Source: Candidatus Schekmanbacteria bacterium (GTDB lineage Bacteria; CSSED10-310; JACPHN01). From it: a DNA stretch of 64,000 nt. The notes below the pieces were generated by a model. The model saw only the letters and a program-made list of their open reading frames with translations. It made no database searches and was not told where the DNA came from. The position numbers were made by a program, and so were the translations under genes. The DNA is taken from assembly GCA_016188575.1 (NCBI GenBank), contig JACPHN010000094.1, forward strand, positions 43,630 through 107,629, written 5' to 3'. Positions 1-9,034 of the stretch are shown here, one piece after another; position 1 is the first letter of the stretch; each line of letters begins with the position of its first letter.

Positions 1-1
1 G

Positions 2-1606
2 ATCGCGCTGGTGTCATTGTATAGGCCTGGGCCCATGGCGATGCTCGACGACTTCATTCAGCGCAAGAAGGGGCTCGTCCCGATCAGCTATCCGCACCCA
101 ACGCTCGCGGGGATCCTCAAGGAAACCTACGGGGTGATGGTATATCAAGAGCAAGTGATGCAGATCGCCCAGGTTCTGGGTGGGTACTCGCTCGGCGAAG
201 CGGACTTGCTGCGGCGTGCGATGGGGAAGAAGAAGGCCGAAGTAATGGCCAAGGAGCGGGAGCGTTTCGTTACCGGGGCGCGCGAGCGTGGAGTCGACGA
301 CAGGCTGGCGTCGCAGATCTTCGATCAGATGGAGCAGTTCGCGGGGTACGGCTTCAACAAGTCGCACGCTGCAGCCTACTCACTGCTCTCGTATCAGACA
401 GCCTATCTCAAGGCTCATTACGCGGTTGAGCTCATGGCGGCGATGCTCGACAGCGAGATCGACGAGACGGAAAAGGTGGTGCGGAGCATTAGCGAGTGCA
501 GCACCATGGGGATCCAGGTGCTGCCGCCCGACATTAACGAGAGCGCGCTCGGCTTCACCGTGGTGGGTGATCGGATCCGCTTTGGGCTGGCGGCGCTGAA
601 AAAGGTAGGCGCGGCGGCGGTCGAGGCGATTATCAAGGCGCGCCGTCGGGTGAGCGGGTTTCGCTCGCTAACCCATTTCGTCACCGAGGTTGACCTGCGC
701 GCGGTCAACCGCGGCGTTATCGAGAAGCTGGCGCAGGCGGGAGCGTTCGACAGTCTTGGCGTCCACCGCGCGCAGGTGCTGGCAGGGTTGCCGAAGCTGC
801 TCGAGGCAGCGCAGCGGATCTACCAGGAGCGGATGAGCCGGCAGAAGAGCCTGTTCGGGCGGGCGGAGCGAAGCGGAGGCGAGTGTCCGGAGATTCAGCT
901 TCCGGAAGTCGACGAGTGGTTGCAGGACGAGCTGATGCGCAACGAAAAGGAAGCTTTGGGGTTCTACGTGAGCTCGCACCCGCTAAGGCAAGTCGAGGAC
1001 GTGATGCGGTACTTCACGTCGGCCCAGTGTTGCGATCTCGGGGAGTGGGAGAACGCGGCGCCGGTCACGATCGGCGGCGTCATTGCGTCCATGCGGGAGC
1101 AGTTCACGAAGGGGAACCAGAAGATGGCGTTTGTCACGCTGGAGGATCTGACGGGGACGGCGGAGCTGATCCTGTTTCCCGATGCCTACCAGGCGGCTGC
1201 GGAACATCTGGTCAAGGATTTGCCGATCCTGGTAACCGGACAACTGGAGCCCGGCGAAACGCCGAAAATCCGCGTCACGGAGGTGTTGCCGGCGACGGAG
1301 AAGATGAGCAGCGCGCGGCGCGCGGTGATTCGGGTGGGGCGCCTGGACAGCGAGGGTAAGGTCCTGGACGACCTGCGGCAGGTCGCGGTGGCGCACCCGG
1401 GTAGCAGTCGGCTGGTGTTGGAGCTGAATCTGGGGGAGCTGGGAGCGCGGGCGCAGGGCGAGGAGGACGGCAGTCGTGCCCGGCCGACCCGCCCGGTGCG
1501 AGCGAGGCTGGTGGCGGATGACCGCTTTTCGGTCGCCCCTGGCGCGGCTTTTTCGCGCGCCGTGGAGCGGGTGCTCGGGACGAACGCGGTGAGCTACTCA
1601 TGGTGA
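2..1606 (+). CDS. dnaE: DNA polymerase III alpha subunit, C-terminal part (5' end outside window)
   Basis: This is the catalytic subunit of the replicative polymerase. The frame is open from the first base, so the gene starts upstream. The visible 534 codons begin at the conserved LYRPGPM segment of the polymerase active-site region. They continue through the GYGFNKSHAAAYSLLSYQTA fingers motif and a helix-hairpin-helix (ALKKVGAAAVEAI). Next comes an OB-fold, which opens VTIGGVIASMREQFTKGNQK and includes FVTLEDLTGTAELILFP, and then the usual C-terminal tail. The stop overlaps the aroE start by 7 bases. Family assignment is certain. The beginning of the PHP and palm domains is not in the window. 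Confidence 0.97.
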   Translation: MALVSLYRPGPMAMLDDFIQRKKGLVPISYPHPTLAGILKETYGVMVYQEQVMQIAQVLGGYSLGEADLLRRAMGKKKAEVMAKERERFVTGARERGVDDRLASQIFDQMEQFAGYGFNKSHAAAYSLLSYQTAYLKAHYAVELMAAMLDSEIDETEKVVRSISECSTMGIQVLPPDINESALGFTVVGDRIRFGLAALKKVGAAAVEAIIKARRRVSGFRSLTHFVTEVDLRAVNRGVIEKLAQAGAFDSLGVHRAQVLAGLPKLLEAAQRIYQERMSRQKSLFGRAERSGGECPEIQLPEVDEWLQDELMRNEKEALGFYVSSHPLRQVEDVMRYFTSAQCCDLGEWENAAPVTIGGVIASMREQFTKGNQKMAFVTLEDLTGTAELILFPDAYQAAAEHLVKDLPILVTGQLEPGETPKIRVTEVLPATEKMSSARRAVIRVGRLDSEGKVLDDLRQVAVAHPGSSRLVLELNLGELGARAQGEEDGSRARPTRPVRARLVADDRFSVAPGAAFSRAVERVLGTNAVSYSW

Positions 1607-2499
1607 ATTCGGGGACGCACGAACGGGATGGGCGCGGCGGCGTCTCGGCGCAGACGCGGCTGCTCGCGGTGCTCGGCGATCCCGTCCGCCACAGCCTGTC
1701 GCCGACGTTCCAGAACGCGGCGCTGCGCAGCCTGGGCCTGGACTTCATTTACGTGGCGTTTCGCGTGCGGGCGAATGACTTGGCGCGCGCGCTCGATGGC
1801 CTGGCAGTGCTGGGAGCACGCGGGGTCAATCTCACGGTACCGCTGAAGGAAGCCGCCAAGGAGCTGGTGGGCTGGCGGTCGCCCGAAGTGGCCTCGTGCG
1901 GCGCCGTAAACACCATCGTATTCGATGTGGATGGCAGGAGGGGATACAACACGGATTTGGCGGCGCTGTGCGCCACGCTCGAGCAGCGGCTTGCGATTCC
2001 GGTGGGCGGGATGCCGGCGCCGCGGATCCTGGTGCTGGGGGCGGGCGGCGCGGGTCGCGCGGCAGCGGCGGCGCTGGCGGATCGCGGGTGTCAGGTGGGG
2101 CTTGCGGCGCGGCGGCCGTCGCAGGCGGAGGCGGCGGTGCACGAGCTGCTCGGGATTCGCGCCGGCCGGCAGGTGGAAGCGGTGGGCTGGCGCGCGGAAG
2201 AGACCGCGGCGCGCGGGCCGTGGGAGGCCGTTGTCAACGCGACCCCGGTCGGCCTGCCGGGGGTTCAGGGCGAGCTTCCGGTGTCGGAGCGGCTGCTGGC
2301 GGCGGCGCGTGGCGTGCTCGACACGACCTATCGCCAGGACGGCACGGACAGCGCGTTGCTGGCGACCGCCAGGCGGCTCGGAGTGGCGGCGGTGGATGGC
2401 CGATACATGTTGGTTGCGCAAGGTGCGGCGGCCTTTCAACTGTTCACGGGGCGGGCGGCGCCCGTGGCGGAGATGTTACAGGCGGTGGGCCTGCGGTGA
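1600..2499 (+). CDS. aroE: Shikimate dehydrogenase
   Basis: It reduces 3-dehydroshikimate to shikimate with NADPH in the cytoplasmic chorismate pathway. The 299-residue protein has the N-terminal substrate motif (LGDPVRHSLSPTFQNAA), the catalytic Lys in NLTVPLKEAAKELV, the NTIVF and GYNTD segments, and the dinucleotide-binding loop VLGAGGAGRAAAAAL. It is normal AroE length with a short N-terminal extension. The ATG overlaps the dnaE stop, so the two genes are probably translationally coupled. No frameshift is seen. Confidence 0.96.
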   Translation: MVNSGTHERDGRGGVSAQTRLLAVLGDPVRHSLSPTFQNAALRSLGLDFIYVAFRVRANDLARALDGLAVLGARGVNLTVPLKEAAKELVGWRSPEVASCGAVNTIVFDVDGRRGYNTDLAALCATLEQRLAIPVGGMPAPRILVLGAGGAGRAAAAALADRGCQVGLAARRPSQAEAAVHELLGIRAGRQVEAVGWRAEETAARGPWEAVVNATPVGLPGVQGELPVSERLLAAARGVLDTTYRQDGTDSALLATARRLGVAAVDGRYMLVAQGAAAFQLFTGRAAPVAEMLQAVGLR

Positions 2500-2540
2500 G
2501 AGCGGACAATCGGTATCCGCCGCAGGTTTGGTATGTGTTT

Positions 2541-2633
2541 ACCCCCTCCCCCCGATTGCGGGGGGGGGGAGGTGAACAGGCACCATGTTTGCGGGTAGGC
2601 TGCGTGGTAAGCGCATCACGAAGACCCCGAGGT
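2541..2633 (+). repeat. Dispersed GC-rich repeat, rearranged partial copy
   Basis: The 178-base gap after aroE holds a strong hairpin (CCCTCCCCCC, short loop, run of G) followed by the family's conserved core GCGCATCACGAAGAC at about 2610-2623 and a GAGGTG end. The order of hairpin and core is swapped relative to the complete copies at 36903 and 58095. Nothing else is evident in the gap except a TACAAT hexamer at 2656, a possible -10 for the next gene. Confidence 0.6.
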
Positions 2634-2701
2634 GTAATCGCGCGCCTCTCCGGTGTACAATCAGTCATGCGGGCTGAATGCTCGCCGAACCGGAGACTGA
2701 G

Positions 2702-3457
2702 ATGATTCGCGAAGCCAAAGAGATCCTCGACCGCCTCCCCGAGCTGCTGCGGACCACCCCAGAGCTGCGCTATCGCCTCTACGAGGTGATCGCGGAGGAG
2801 TTCCCGCCGCGCCGCGAGATGGAGCGGGTGCTCAGCGAGCTGGCGGCGATGCGCGAAGAATCGAACAGGCAGTTCGCGGCCATGAGCCAGCGCTTCGAGG
2901 CCGTAGACCGGCGCTTCGAGGCCGTAGACCGGCGCTTCGAGGCCGTTGACCGGCGCTTCGAGGCAATTCAAGCCGAGCTCGTGGCGCAACGAGAAGAATC
3001 GGCGCGACGGTTCGAGACGATCGATCGCCGGTTTGAGGCCATGGACCAGCGTATGGGCGACATCGTGCACCACGTCAACATCACGGTGGGCGGCCTGCAG
3101 CGCCGGGCCGGACGCAATCTCGAGGATACGGTCGCCGGGATGCTGCGCATCGCGCTCGGGCGCACCGACCTTTTGGCGGAGCACGTGCGTCTCCGCCAAA
3201 AGGTCGAGGACCAGGCAGGTCTGATTGGTCCCGCCGGCCGGCGATACGAGTATGACATCCTCGCGATCAATGGCCGCACCTGCGTCTTCGAGGTCAAGTC
3301 GGCACCCGATGAGGAAGACGTCGATCGCTTCCGGGACAAGTGCGACCTGGTCGAGCGGGAGCTCGGCCGCGGACCGATCGAGCGCATCCTGGTCACGCTT
3401 GGCAAGACCGAGGAGCTGGCGCGCTACTGCGCTGCAAACGGCATCGTGCTCGTCTGA
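2702..3457 (+). CDS. Coiled-coil protein with PD-(D/E)XK nuclease-like C-terminal domain
   Basis: 251 residues, function unknown. Residues 1-45 are helical (EAKEILDRLPELLRTTPELR). Residues 45-115 form a coiled coil with four near-identical seven-residue units RRFEAVD. The C-terminal third has a restriction-endonuclease-like core, with YEYDILAINGRTCVFEVKSA supplying the D...E-x-K pattern. This layout resembles the DUF3782 family, which is common in filamentous and GC-rich bacteria. The ATG at 2702 is preferred because GGAG lies six bases ahead. An in-frame ATG at 2678 has no such site. No partner gene indicates a role. Confidence 0.7.
   Translation: MIREAKEILDRLPELLRTTPELRYRLYEVIAEEFPPRREMERVLSELAAMREESNRQFAAMSQRFEAVDRRFEAVDRRFEAVDRRFEAIQAELVAQREESARRFETIDRRFEAMDQRMGDIVHHVNITVGGLQRRAGRNLEDTVAGMLRIALGRTDLLAEHVRLRQKVEDQAGLIGPAGRRYEYDILAINGRTCVFEVKSAPDEEDVDRFRDKCDLVERELGRGPIERILVTLGKTEELARYCAANGIVLV
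2891..2953 (+). repeat. Three tandem 21-bp units inside the coiled-coil gene
   Basis: Units at 2891-2911, 2912-2932 and 2933-2953 are almost identical (CGCTTCGAGGCCGTAGACCG plus G; one base differs in the third). A fourth partial unit follows. Each encodes RFEAVDR, so unit number sets coiled-coil length in whole heptads and keeps the frame. Confidence 0.9.
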
Positions 3458-3537
3458 GCTGGATTCGCGGGGCCGGCGCGAACCGCGAGATGATTCAGCA
3501 GTCTCGCGGGTCCGTGGATTCAGGACGAGCATGCACC

Positions 3538-3566
3538 TTGCACGGTTCGTCGGCTCCTCCTATACT
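3538..3566 (+). promoter_or_regulatory. Sigma-70-type promoter for the PilZ gene
   Basis: TTGCAC (3538-3543) and TATACT (3561-3566) are separated by 17 bases, 41 bases before the PilZ gene start codon. This is close to the consensus. A GTGGATTCAGG just upstream (about 3513-3524) matches the end of the dispersed repeat. Confidence 0.7.
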
Positions 3567-3607
3567 AGGCGCAAAGCTTGTAAGGCAGGCAACGAAGGAC
3601 GAGGAAA

Positions 3608-3958
3608 ATGGTGGGCCGTGACCGGCGGAGATACTTGCGAATAGCGGGGCGGCACCTTCTTTCGTACGAGACGGTCGCGCGGGACGTCGACTCCGACGGC
3701 GTGGGAATAGGCAAGAGCCGCAACTTCAGTCTCGACGGCGTAATGATCGAGATCGACCGCGACTTTGCTCTGGAGAAGATCCTGTCGCTGGAGATCGAGC
3801 TGGAAGGCAAGCGCGTCATCGTCCGGGCGCGCGTGCGCCACCGGCAGAAGATGCCCGACGGTCGCTTCGAGCTTGGCCTGCAGTTTGTGAGAATTAGCGA
3901 CGAGGACCTCGTTTTTCTGTCGCGGTACTTCCACGAGAACATTGGAAACGCTTCATAG
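3608..3958 (+). CDS. PilZ domain protein
   Basis: A 116-residue stand-alone PilZ domain, a family that usually binds cyclic di-GMP. The ligand-binding arginines are in RDRRRYLRI near the N-terminus, and the second motif NFSLDGV (N/D-x-S-x-x-G) is present. The rest is the beta-barrel with LEIELEGKRVIVRARVRHR and FELGLQF. Cyclic di-GMP turnover proteins are encoded elsewhere in the window (21614-23341 and 59736-60980), so a ligand source exists. The start ATG follows a GAGGAAA ribosome site. Target unknown. Confidence 0.9.
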   Translation: MVGRDRRRYLRIAGRHLLSYETVARDVDSDGVGIGKSRNFSLDGVMIEIDRDFALEKILSLEIELEGKRVIVRARVRHRQKMPDGRFELGLQFVRISDEDLVFLSRYFHENIGNAS

Positions 3959-3991
3959 TCGGCACCGCGAGCGAGTGCCGGAGTTCAGTTT

Positions 3992-4063
3992 GGGGATGTA
4001 GCTCAGCGGGAGAGCGCTGCCTTCGCACGGCAGAGGCCGGGAGTTCAAATCTCCTCATCTCCA
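3992..4063 (+). tRNA. tRNA-Ala (anticodon CGC)
   Basis: A complete cloverleaf is readable: acceptor GGGGATG paired with CATCTCC (one G-U), D-arm GCTC/GAGC, anticodon stem CTGCC/GGCAG around loop TTCGCAC (anticodon CGC, reads GCG), and T-arm GGGAG/CTCCT with loop TTCAAAT. The discriminator is A. CCA is not encoded. Confidence 0.95.
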
Positions 4064-4119
4064 CTTCGCCTTGCAACCGAGCGCCGTGAGCGGGCGCTCG
4101 CCCTCCCCGGCCGACCGCT

Positions 4120-5316
4120 CTACAACTTGCCCTTCAGGCGCAGCAACTTCCGGACGTCGTCCCCTGAATGCGGCATCTTCCGCAGCACCAGGTCGCAGAT
4201 CACAGGTTCCGCAGTCAACAAGAGCTGCAGCGACAGAGCCGATGGCAACGGGTCCAGCAGCTCACCCAGCACGTGTGGCGGCACCATGGTCAGACAGTGC
4301 TCGAATTGCTCCGTCGTGAGGTTGCGAATAAACGAGCGTCCAGCCTCGGCGGCGGCCACGGAGAGAACTTCCGCCACCGCGCCGGCGCTCAGCCGGGGAA
4401 CGACGCGCTGCATCAGCGTGTCATCGACGTACTGGAGAATCTCGACCCGTGGCTCTGCTGGCAGGTCCTCCAAGACCGGCAGGAGCTCTTCGGTCGGTAG
4501 ACTCCGCAAGATTTCCGCAGCCCCCGCCGCGTCGAGATCCAGAAGAAACGGACCGCGCTCATTGCTCGGCATGAGCTCCAGGCACTTGCCCTTGAACGAT
4601 TCCGAGACCCGCTCGAGAATGCCTGCCCGTTCCTGACCCCGAATCTGCCGCATCGCCTCGACGCCCGCCTCGGAGGTGCTCTGCTCGAGCGCCAGCGCCG
4701 CCGTGTAGGCGGGAATCGCGCGCAACAGTCGTCCGATCAGCAGTGGATCCGCTTCATTGATCAGCTTCGCCAGCGTGCGCACCTTGATCTGCCCGAGCAC
4801 TGCCGTTTGCTCGGATTCCGATAGCGCCGACAAACAGCTCAGCGCTGTTCCGGAATCGAAATGCTGCAGCAGCTCGGCTCGCTTTTCCGCCGAAAAATCG
4901 ACGAACATGGAGACCAGAAGCGGTGCCGGCGCCTGGCTCATGATGAGCGCGGTGGCGATCGACGACACGGTCTCCAGCAGATAGCGCCGATCCATGGCCG
5001 GAAAGCGCGCTAGGAGCCGCCACGCGAAGGACGGCGTCAGCGCCTTGATGATGCTGACCTGAGTGCGCACGCCAACCGCAGAAACCACCCTTTCCACGCG
5101 CTCGATCGGCAGGCGTTCGAGCGCCTTGATTACCGAATCCATCGGCAACTTCGCCGTGAGATCCTCGTTGTTATCGCTGACCAGGTCTACGAAGACCCGC
5201 AAAGCTTGCTTGGGCGCGAGCAACGAAAAGATCTTGCGACCCATCGCCGGTTTTGCCCGGATCACCTTGGCGATTTTCTTGGGTCCCATGAACCAGAGAC
5301 GAAATCGTAACAGCAT
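4120..5316 (-). CDS. MgtE-N / FliG-like alpha-solenoid protein
   Basis: A 398-residue, wholly helical protein made of repeated short helical pairs. Many are of the type AAEILRSLPTEELLPVLEDL followed by RVEILQYVDD, which resembles the N-terminal superhelix of MgtE magnesium transporters and the related FliG repeats. Neither the MgtE membrane channel nor CBS domains are present, so it is not a transporter by itself. The N-terminus is basic and hydrophobic (MLLRFRLWFMGPKKI) and could touch the membrane. No flagellar genes lie nearby. Role unknown, possibly a scaffold. Confidence 0.65.
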   Translation of the reverse strand: MLLRFRLWFMGPKKIAKVIRAKPAMGRKIFSLLAPKQALRVFVDLVSDNNEDLTAKLPMDSVIKALERLPIERVERVVSAVGVRTQVSIIKALTPSFAWRLLARFPAMDRRYLLETVSSIATALIMSQAPAPLLVSMFVDFSAEKRAELLQHFDSGTALSCLSALSESEQTAVLGQIKVRTLAKLINEADPLLIGRLLRAIPAYTAALALEQSTSEAGVEAMRQIRGQERAGILERVSESFKGKCLELMPSNERGPFLLDLDAAGAAEILRSLPTEELLPVLEDLPAEPRVEILQYVDDTLMQRVVPRLSAGAVAEVLSVAAAEAGRSFIRNLTTEQFEHCLTMVPPHVLGELLDPLPSALSLQLLLTAEPVICDLVLRKMPHSGDDVRKLLRLKGKL

Positions 5317-5534
5317 GGTGCGGTCCAGGATAGGCAGGAAGGTACCGAGTGTTCCCTACGAGCCGGAGTTTAGTGCTGTGGCGACGCCTCTACAATCTCT
5401 CTGCCGTCGCATCGCGTGCCAATCTCGATGCGCGCGGATATGATGGCCATGCAAGTGACGTGCGGTGACTGCGCCGCGCCCTGGAACCCACCGGTCGACG
5501 AGGCTCGCGACCGGGCGCCACAGCGGGAGCTCTC

Positions 5535-8087
5535 ATGAATCGGTCCGGTGAAAAATACGTGGTTGTCCACGGACACTTCTATCAGCCGCCGCGCGAGAAC
5601 GCGTGGACGGGAGCGATTGACGTGCAGCCCTCGGCGGCACCCTATCCAAACTGGAACGAGCGGATCTGGGACGAATGCTATCGGCCGAATACGGCCTCGC
5701 GCGTGCTTGATCGCCACGGAAAAATCGAGGATCTCGTCAACAACTTCGCGCACCTGAGCTTCAACGTCGGGCCGACGCTCATTCGCTGGCTGGAGCGCGT
5801 GCATCCTGGCACGCTGCGCCGCATGGTCGCAGGTGACCGCGTGGCGGCGGCGGCAAACGCCGGCCACGGCAGCGCGATCGCGCATCCTTACGATCACCTC
5901 ATCCTGCCGCTGGCGACGCGGCGGGATCGACTCACCGCGATTCGCTGGGGAATCAGAGATTTTTGCCGGGTGTTCGGCCGGGAGCCCGAGGGGTTTTGGT
6001 TGCCGGAAACCGCGGTAGACTTCGAGACGCTGCAGGATGTTGCCGAATCGGGCATCTCGTTCGTGATCTTGGAGCCGCACCAGGTTGCTCCCGTGCCGCC
6101 CACGCGGCGAGCGCGCGGCGGCGCCTCCGGGGCCATGGACATTGGCCGCCCTTATCGCTGGATTGGCCGCAACGAGGCCCGGCTTGATGTCCTGGTATAC
6201 AACGGGCCGGTATCGCGCGCCCTCGCTTTCGATGGCGTATTGACGGGCGCCGATCGGCTGGCGGCACACCTGCGGGATGCCGCCGCGGCGACGCCTACGG
6301 CCGCCGGCGGGGGTGGCGTGGTCGTGGCCACCGACGGGGAAACGTTCGGACACCACAAGCCGTTCGCGGACATGTGCCTGGCCTACTTCTTCGCTCGCGA
6401 AGCGGCGCGGGCGGGCCTGAAACCGGTTACTGCCGGAGCGTTTATCGCCGCCGCGCCCGCGCGCCACCGCGTCACGCTAGCGCACCCGCCAACCTCGTGG
6501 AGCTGTGCGCACGGAGTTGAACGGTGGCGCTCGGATTGCTCGTGCGGCGAGGCTGCCGCCGACCACGGATGGCGGGCGCCGTTCCGTGCGTGTCTGGACG
6601 AGCTCAAGGCGGTTCTCGACGACGTTTTTGCGTGCGAGTGCGAACCATTGGTGCGCGACGGGGACGTTTGGGCCGCGAGAGATGAGCTTGTCGACGTCCT
6701 GGCCGAACCATCGGAGCTTGCCTGGACTCGGTACGCGCAACGGGTACTGCGCCCGCAGGCGGTGTCCGGGGCAGGAGCGCGCCGGGCGCGAGCGCTGCTC
6801 ATGGCCCAGCGGTACGGCCTGGCCATGTTCACGTCGTGCGGGTGGTTTTTTGGCAGCTTCGACGGGGTCGAGCCCCTGCAAAACCTCCACTATGCCGCGC
6901 GCGCCATCAACCTGCTTCCGGAGCCGGCGCGCGGCGAACAGGAGAAGCACCTTCGCCGCGCACTTCGCCGCATCCCCGTGGGCGACGACGGTGGCACGGG
7001 CGAGGAGCTTTTCGACCGCAAGGTCGCGGGGCGGCGCGTGTCCCCTGAGGCCATTCTGCACGAGGAGGTGACGCGACGCGTGTTTGGCCTGAGCTCCGGG
7101 GAGCACCCGGACCTCGCGGTCATGCTCGCGGCTCGGCCCGCCGCCGCCTGGCGGCTCAGCGGTCGCGGTCATGTCGCCTCGGCGCAGACGGGCGAACGGT
7201 CCGATTACCTGTTCACCGCTACCTATGACGGCGGCCTGCAACTTTCGACTCGGCTTTGGCCTATTGCCAGCGGCATCGACGGCGACGTCGGCCGCGACTC
7301 GGCCGATCATCCTGAAAGCGCCGAGCTGCCGTCTCCCGGCGATCCCCTGCGCATGGCCTTCCGCGACCTTCGACCCGAGGCGCAGCGACAGATCCTCGGC
7401 GAGGCATTTACCAGCCTGTTCCCACTCTTGGAGGCGGCGAAGCAAGCCGTGGGTGACACGCTGAACGCCCTCGGACGCGAGCTTTCGGAACCGGCGGATG
7501 GCATGCCGGGGCCGCTTCGCGCGATCTTGTCGGAGCTTTTCACGCTTGAGACGCGGCACTGGTTCGCCGCGCATTGCGCGGAGGGCGGAAGCTCCGAGAT
7601 GATCGCCAAGATCGAAACGGCGGCGTCACTGGGCATGCGCATGGAGCGAACCGCGGTCCTCCGCATGCTCGAAGAAAGCGTGGGCGACGCCGTGCGCCTC
7701 ATCTGGGCGGGGCGTTGGGCCGACGCCACTGTGCCGCTGGAAAACATGATCGCCGTCGCGCGCCGGCTCGGCGTCAGCGCCTTGCCGGCAGTGCTGCAGG
7801 ATGCGGCGTTCCACTGCTTGCACGGGCCGGTAAAGAGGGAGCAGGACCGGCTGCTAACCCCTCCCGACCATCCTGCCAGCGCGGAATTCGAGCGCCGCTG
7901 CCGGCGCGTGCAGGACTTTCGGCGACTCGCCGAATCGCTCAACATCGCCGTGGCGCCCTGGGAGCCCGCAGCGCTCGTGGGCACAGAGGATCAGGAGATC
8001 CCGAGCCGCCCTCAACCTCCGGAGGACGATGCGCAGGCGGTGGACGCTTCCCCGGTTACTCCCGCTGCCCCGGATCGTGCTGAGTGA
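5535..8087 (+). CDS. Glycoside hydrolase family 57 protein with DUF3536 domain
   Basis: 850 residues. Residues 8-300 resemble a GH57 catalytic barrel: HGHFYQPPRENAWTG at the start, GHGSAIAHPYDHLILP, FWLPETAVD (likely nucleophile Glu) and ATDGETFGHHKPF (likely acid/base Asp). The rest is the DUF3536 helical region, including SCAHGVERWRSDCSC and CGWFFGSFDGVEPLQNLHYA. GH57 enzymes act on alpha-glucans such as glycogen, and a cytoplasmic glucan role is likely. No signal peptide. The 3' end overlaps the converging lipoprotein gene by 32 bases. Confidence 0.88.
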   Translation: MNRSGEKYVVVHGHFYQPPRENAWTGAIDVQPSAAPYPNWNERIWDECYRPNTASRVLDRHGKIEDLVNNFAHLSFNVGPTLIRWLERVHPGTLRRMVAGDRVAAAANAGHGSAIAHPYDHLILPLATRRDRLTAIRWGIRDFCRVFGREPEGFWLPETAVDFETLQDVAESGISFVILEPHQVAPVPPTRRARGGASGAMDIGRPYRWIGRNEARLDVLVYNGPVSRALAFDGVLTGADRLAAHLRDAAAATPTAAGGGGVVVATDGETFGHHKPFADMCLAYFFAREAARAGLKPVTAGAFIAAAPARHRVTLAHPPTSWSCAHGVERWRSDCSCGEAAADHGWRAPFRACLDELKAVLDDVFACECEPLVRDGDVWAARDELVDVLAEPSELAWTRYAQRVLRPQAVSGAGARRARALLMAQRYGLAMFTSCGWFFGSFDGVEPLQNLHYAARAINLLPEPARGEQEKHLRRALRRIPVGDDGGTGEELFDRKVAGRRVSPEAILHEEVTRRVFGLSSGEHPDLAVMLAARPAAAWRLSGRGHVASAQTGERSDYLFTATYDGGLQLSTRLWPIASGIDGDVGRDSADHPESAELPSPGDPLRMAFRDLRPEAQRQILGEAFTSLFPLLEAAKQAVGDTLNALGRELSEPADGMPGPLRAILSELFTLETRHWFAAHCAEGGSSEMIAKIETAASLGMRMERTAVLRMLEESVGDAVRLIWAGRWADATVPLENMIAVARRLGVSALPAVLQDAAFHCLHGPVKREQDRLLTPPDHPASAEFERRCRRVQDFRRLAESLNIAVAPWEPAALVGTEDQEIPSRPQPPEDDAQAVDASPVTPAAPDRAE

Positions 8088-8565
8088 ACTGCTGAGAGAA
8101 GGAGCCCTGTGCGGTCTGGAAGAAGGCAATGCCGTAGACCGAGAAGGGCGGCACGCTGGACGGCACGATTCCCGCCGGCAGCCGGGCCGCAAAGGCCACG
8201 TCCACCAGCACGTGATCTCCAGCTCCGATGGCCCGTCCGACGTTCTCGACGGTACGTTCCAACGTCACCAATGACTCGCCACCTGTTCTCAGCATCAGGC
8301 GCTCGAAGCTGACCGGGATATCGTTCGGGTTTTCGACGCCCAGCCGAGCTACGACATCGGCATACGGCGCCGCCCCGCCGATCGGGTGAACCTGGATGTC
8401 GATGCCGCGGAATTCGATGATGAGGGGCGAAAGCCCGACCTGCTCCGGTCCCGCGCCGCGATGAGCGCAGCCGCCGGCGAGGGCGACACCGAGCGCGAGC
8501 ATGGCCGGCAGGCAGCGAAGGCGGGGCGACCCAGCTCTTTTTCGCGGGACGAGGCGTTGCTTCAT
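8056..8565 (-). CDS. LEA-14/WHy-type lipoprotein
   Basis: A 169-residue exported protein. The ATG at 8565 follows GGAAGGAG with good spacing and is preferred over a TTG 27 bases upstream. A basic N-region is followed by a hydrophobic run ending LALGVALAGGC, a lipobox-like site. The mature part has a late-embryogenesis type-2 (WHy) fold: VVARLGVENPNDIPVSFERL matches the NPN signature. Such domains occur in bacterial envelope lipoproteins, and their function is poorly known. Confidence 0.75.
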   Translation of the reverse strand: MKQRLVPRKRAGSPRLRCLPAMLALGVALAGGCAHRGAGPEQVGLSPLIIEFRGIDIQVHPIGGAAPYADVVARLGVENPNDIPVSFERLMLRTGGESLVTLERTVENVGRAIGAGDHVLVDVAFAARLPAGIVPSSVPPFSVYGIAFFQTAQGSFSQQFTQHDPGQRE

Positions 8566-8696
8566 GCTGCGGCTCCTTCCATAGGTGTCCAAAGGTCACG
8601 GCGCACCGGCGCCGTCATTCGGCGGGGCCGAGCACTGCAGGCGGGCGCGCCGACGCCCTGGACGATACCATGCAGCGCTCGCCAAGAGAAGCGGGG

Positions 8697-8799
8697 AACG
8701 CGCATCGCGATGACCCCCCACCTCACCTCCCCCTGCAAGCGGCGGGAGAGACGGTGGGGCGCGTTGTCGCGACGACGTCCAGCTAGCGGCGGATCAAGG
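8697..8799 (+). repeat. Dispersed GC-rich repeat, partial copy
   Basis: The 469-base gap between the lipoprotein and msrAB genes contains this copy. CGCATCGCGATGACC, then CCCCCACCTCACCTCCCC, a TGCAAGCGG loop, and the right arm GTTGTCGCGACGACGTC with GGCGGATCAAGG. The left arm seen in complete copies is not recognisable. I see no gene in the remainder of the gap. Confidence 0.7.
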
Positions 8800-9034
8800 G
8801 CGCGCGGGAACGAAGCCCTGCTTTCCGTGTTACCGATTATGAGCCTTGGCTCTCATGGATCATTCGCAAATTCCTGTTACTCATCGAACGCCGCAGAGGC
8901 GCGACGAAGAGAGCAGATGGGTCAGTTACGCGAGGTTTCTACGATGTCATGCTTCGCTCGGCCCGAGACCAGAGGCGCGGAGGAAGCCGCGTGTCGGGGC
9001 TCTGTCTGAACCCGGAGCAGGAGGAGATGATGAA

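Noticed and set aside
8386..9009. 207-codon plus-strand frame
   Set aside because: It overlaps the lipoprotein gene antisense and then the dispersed repeat; no domain is recognisable.
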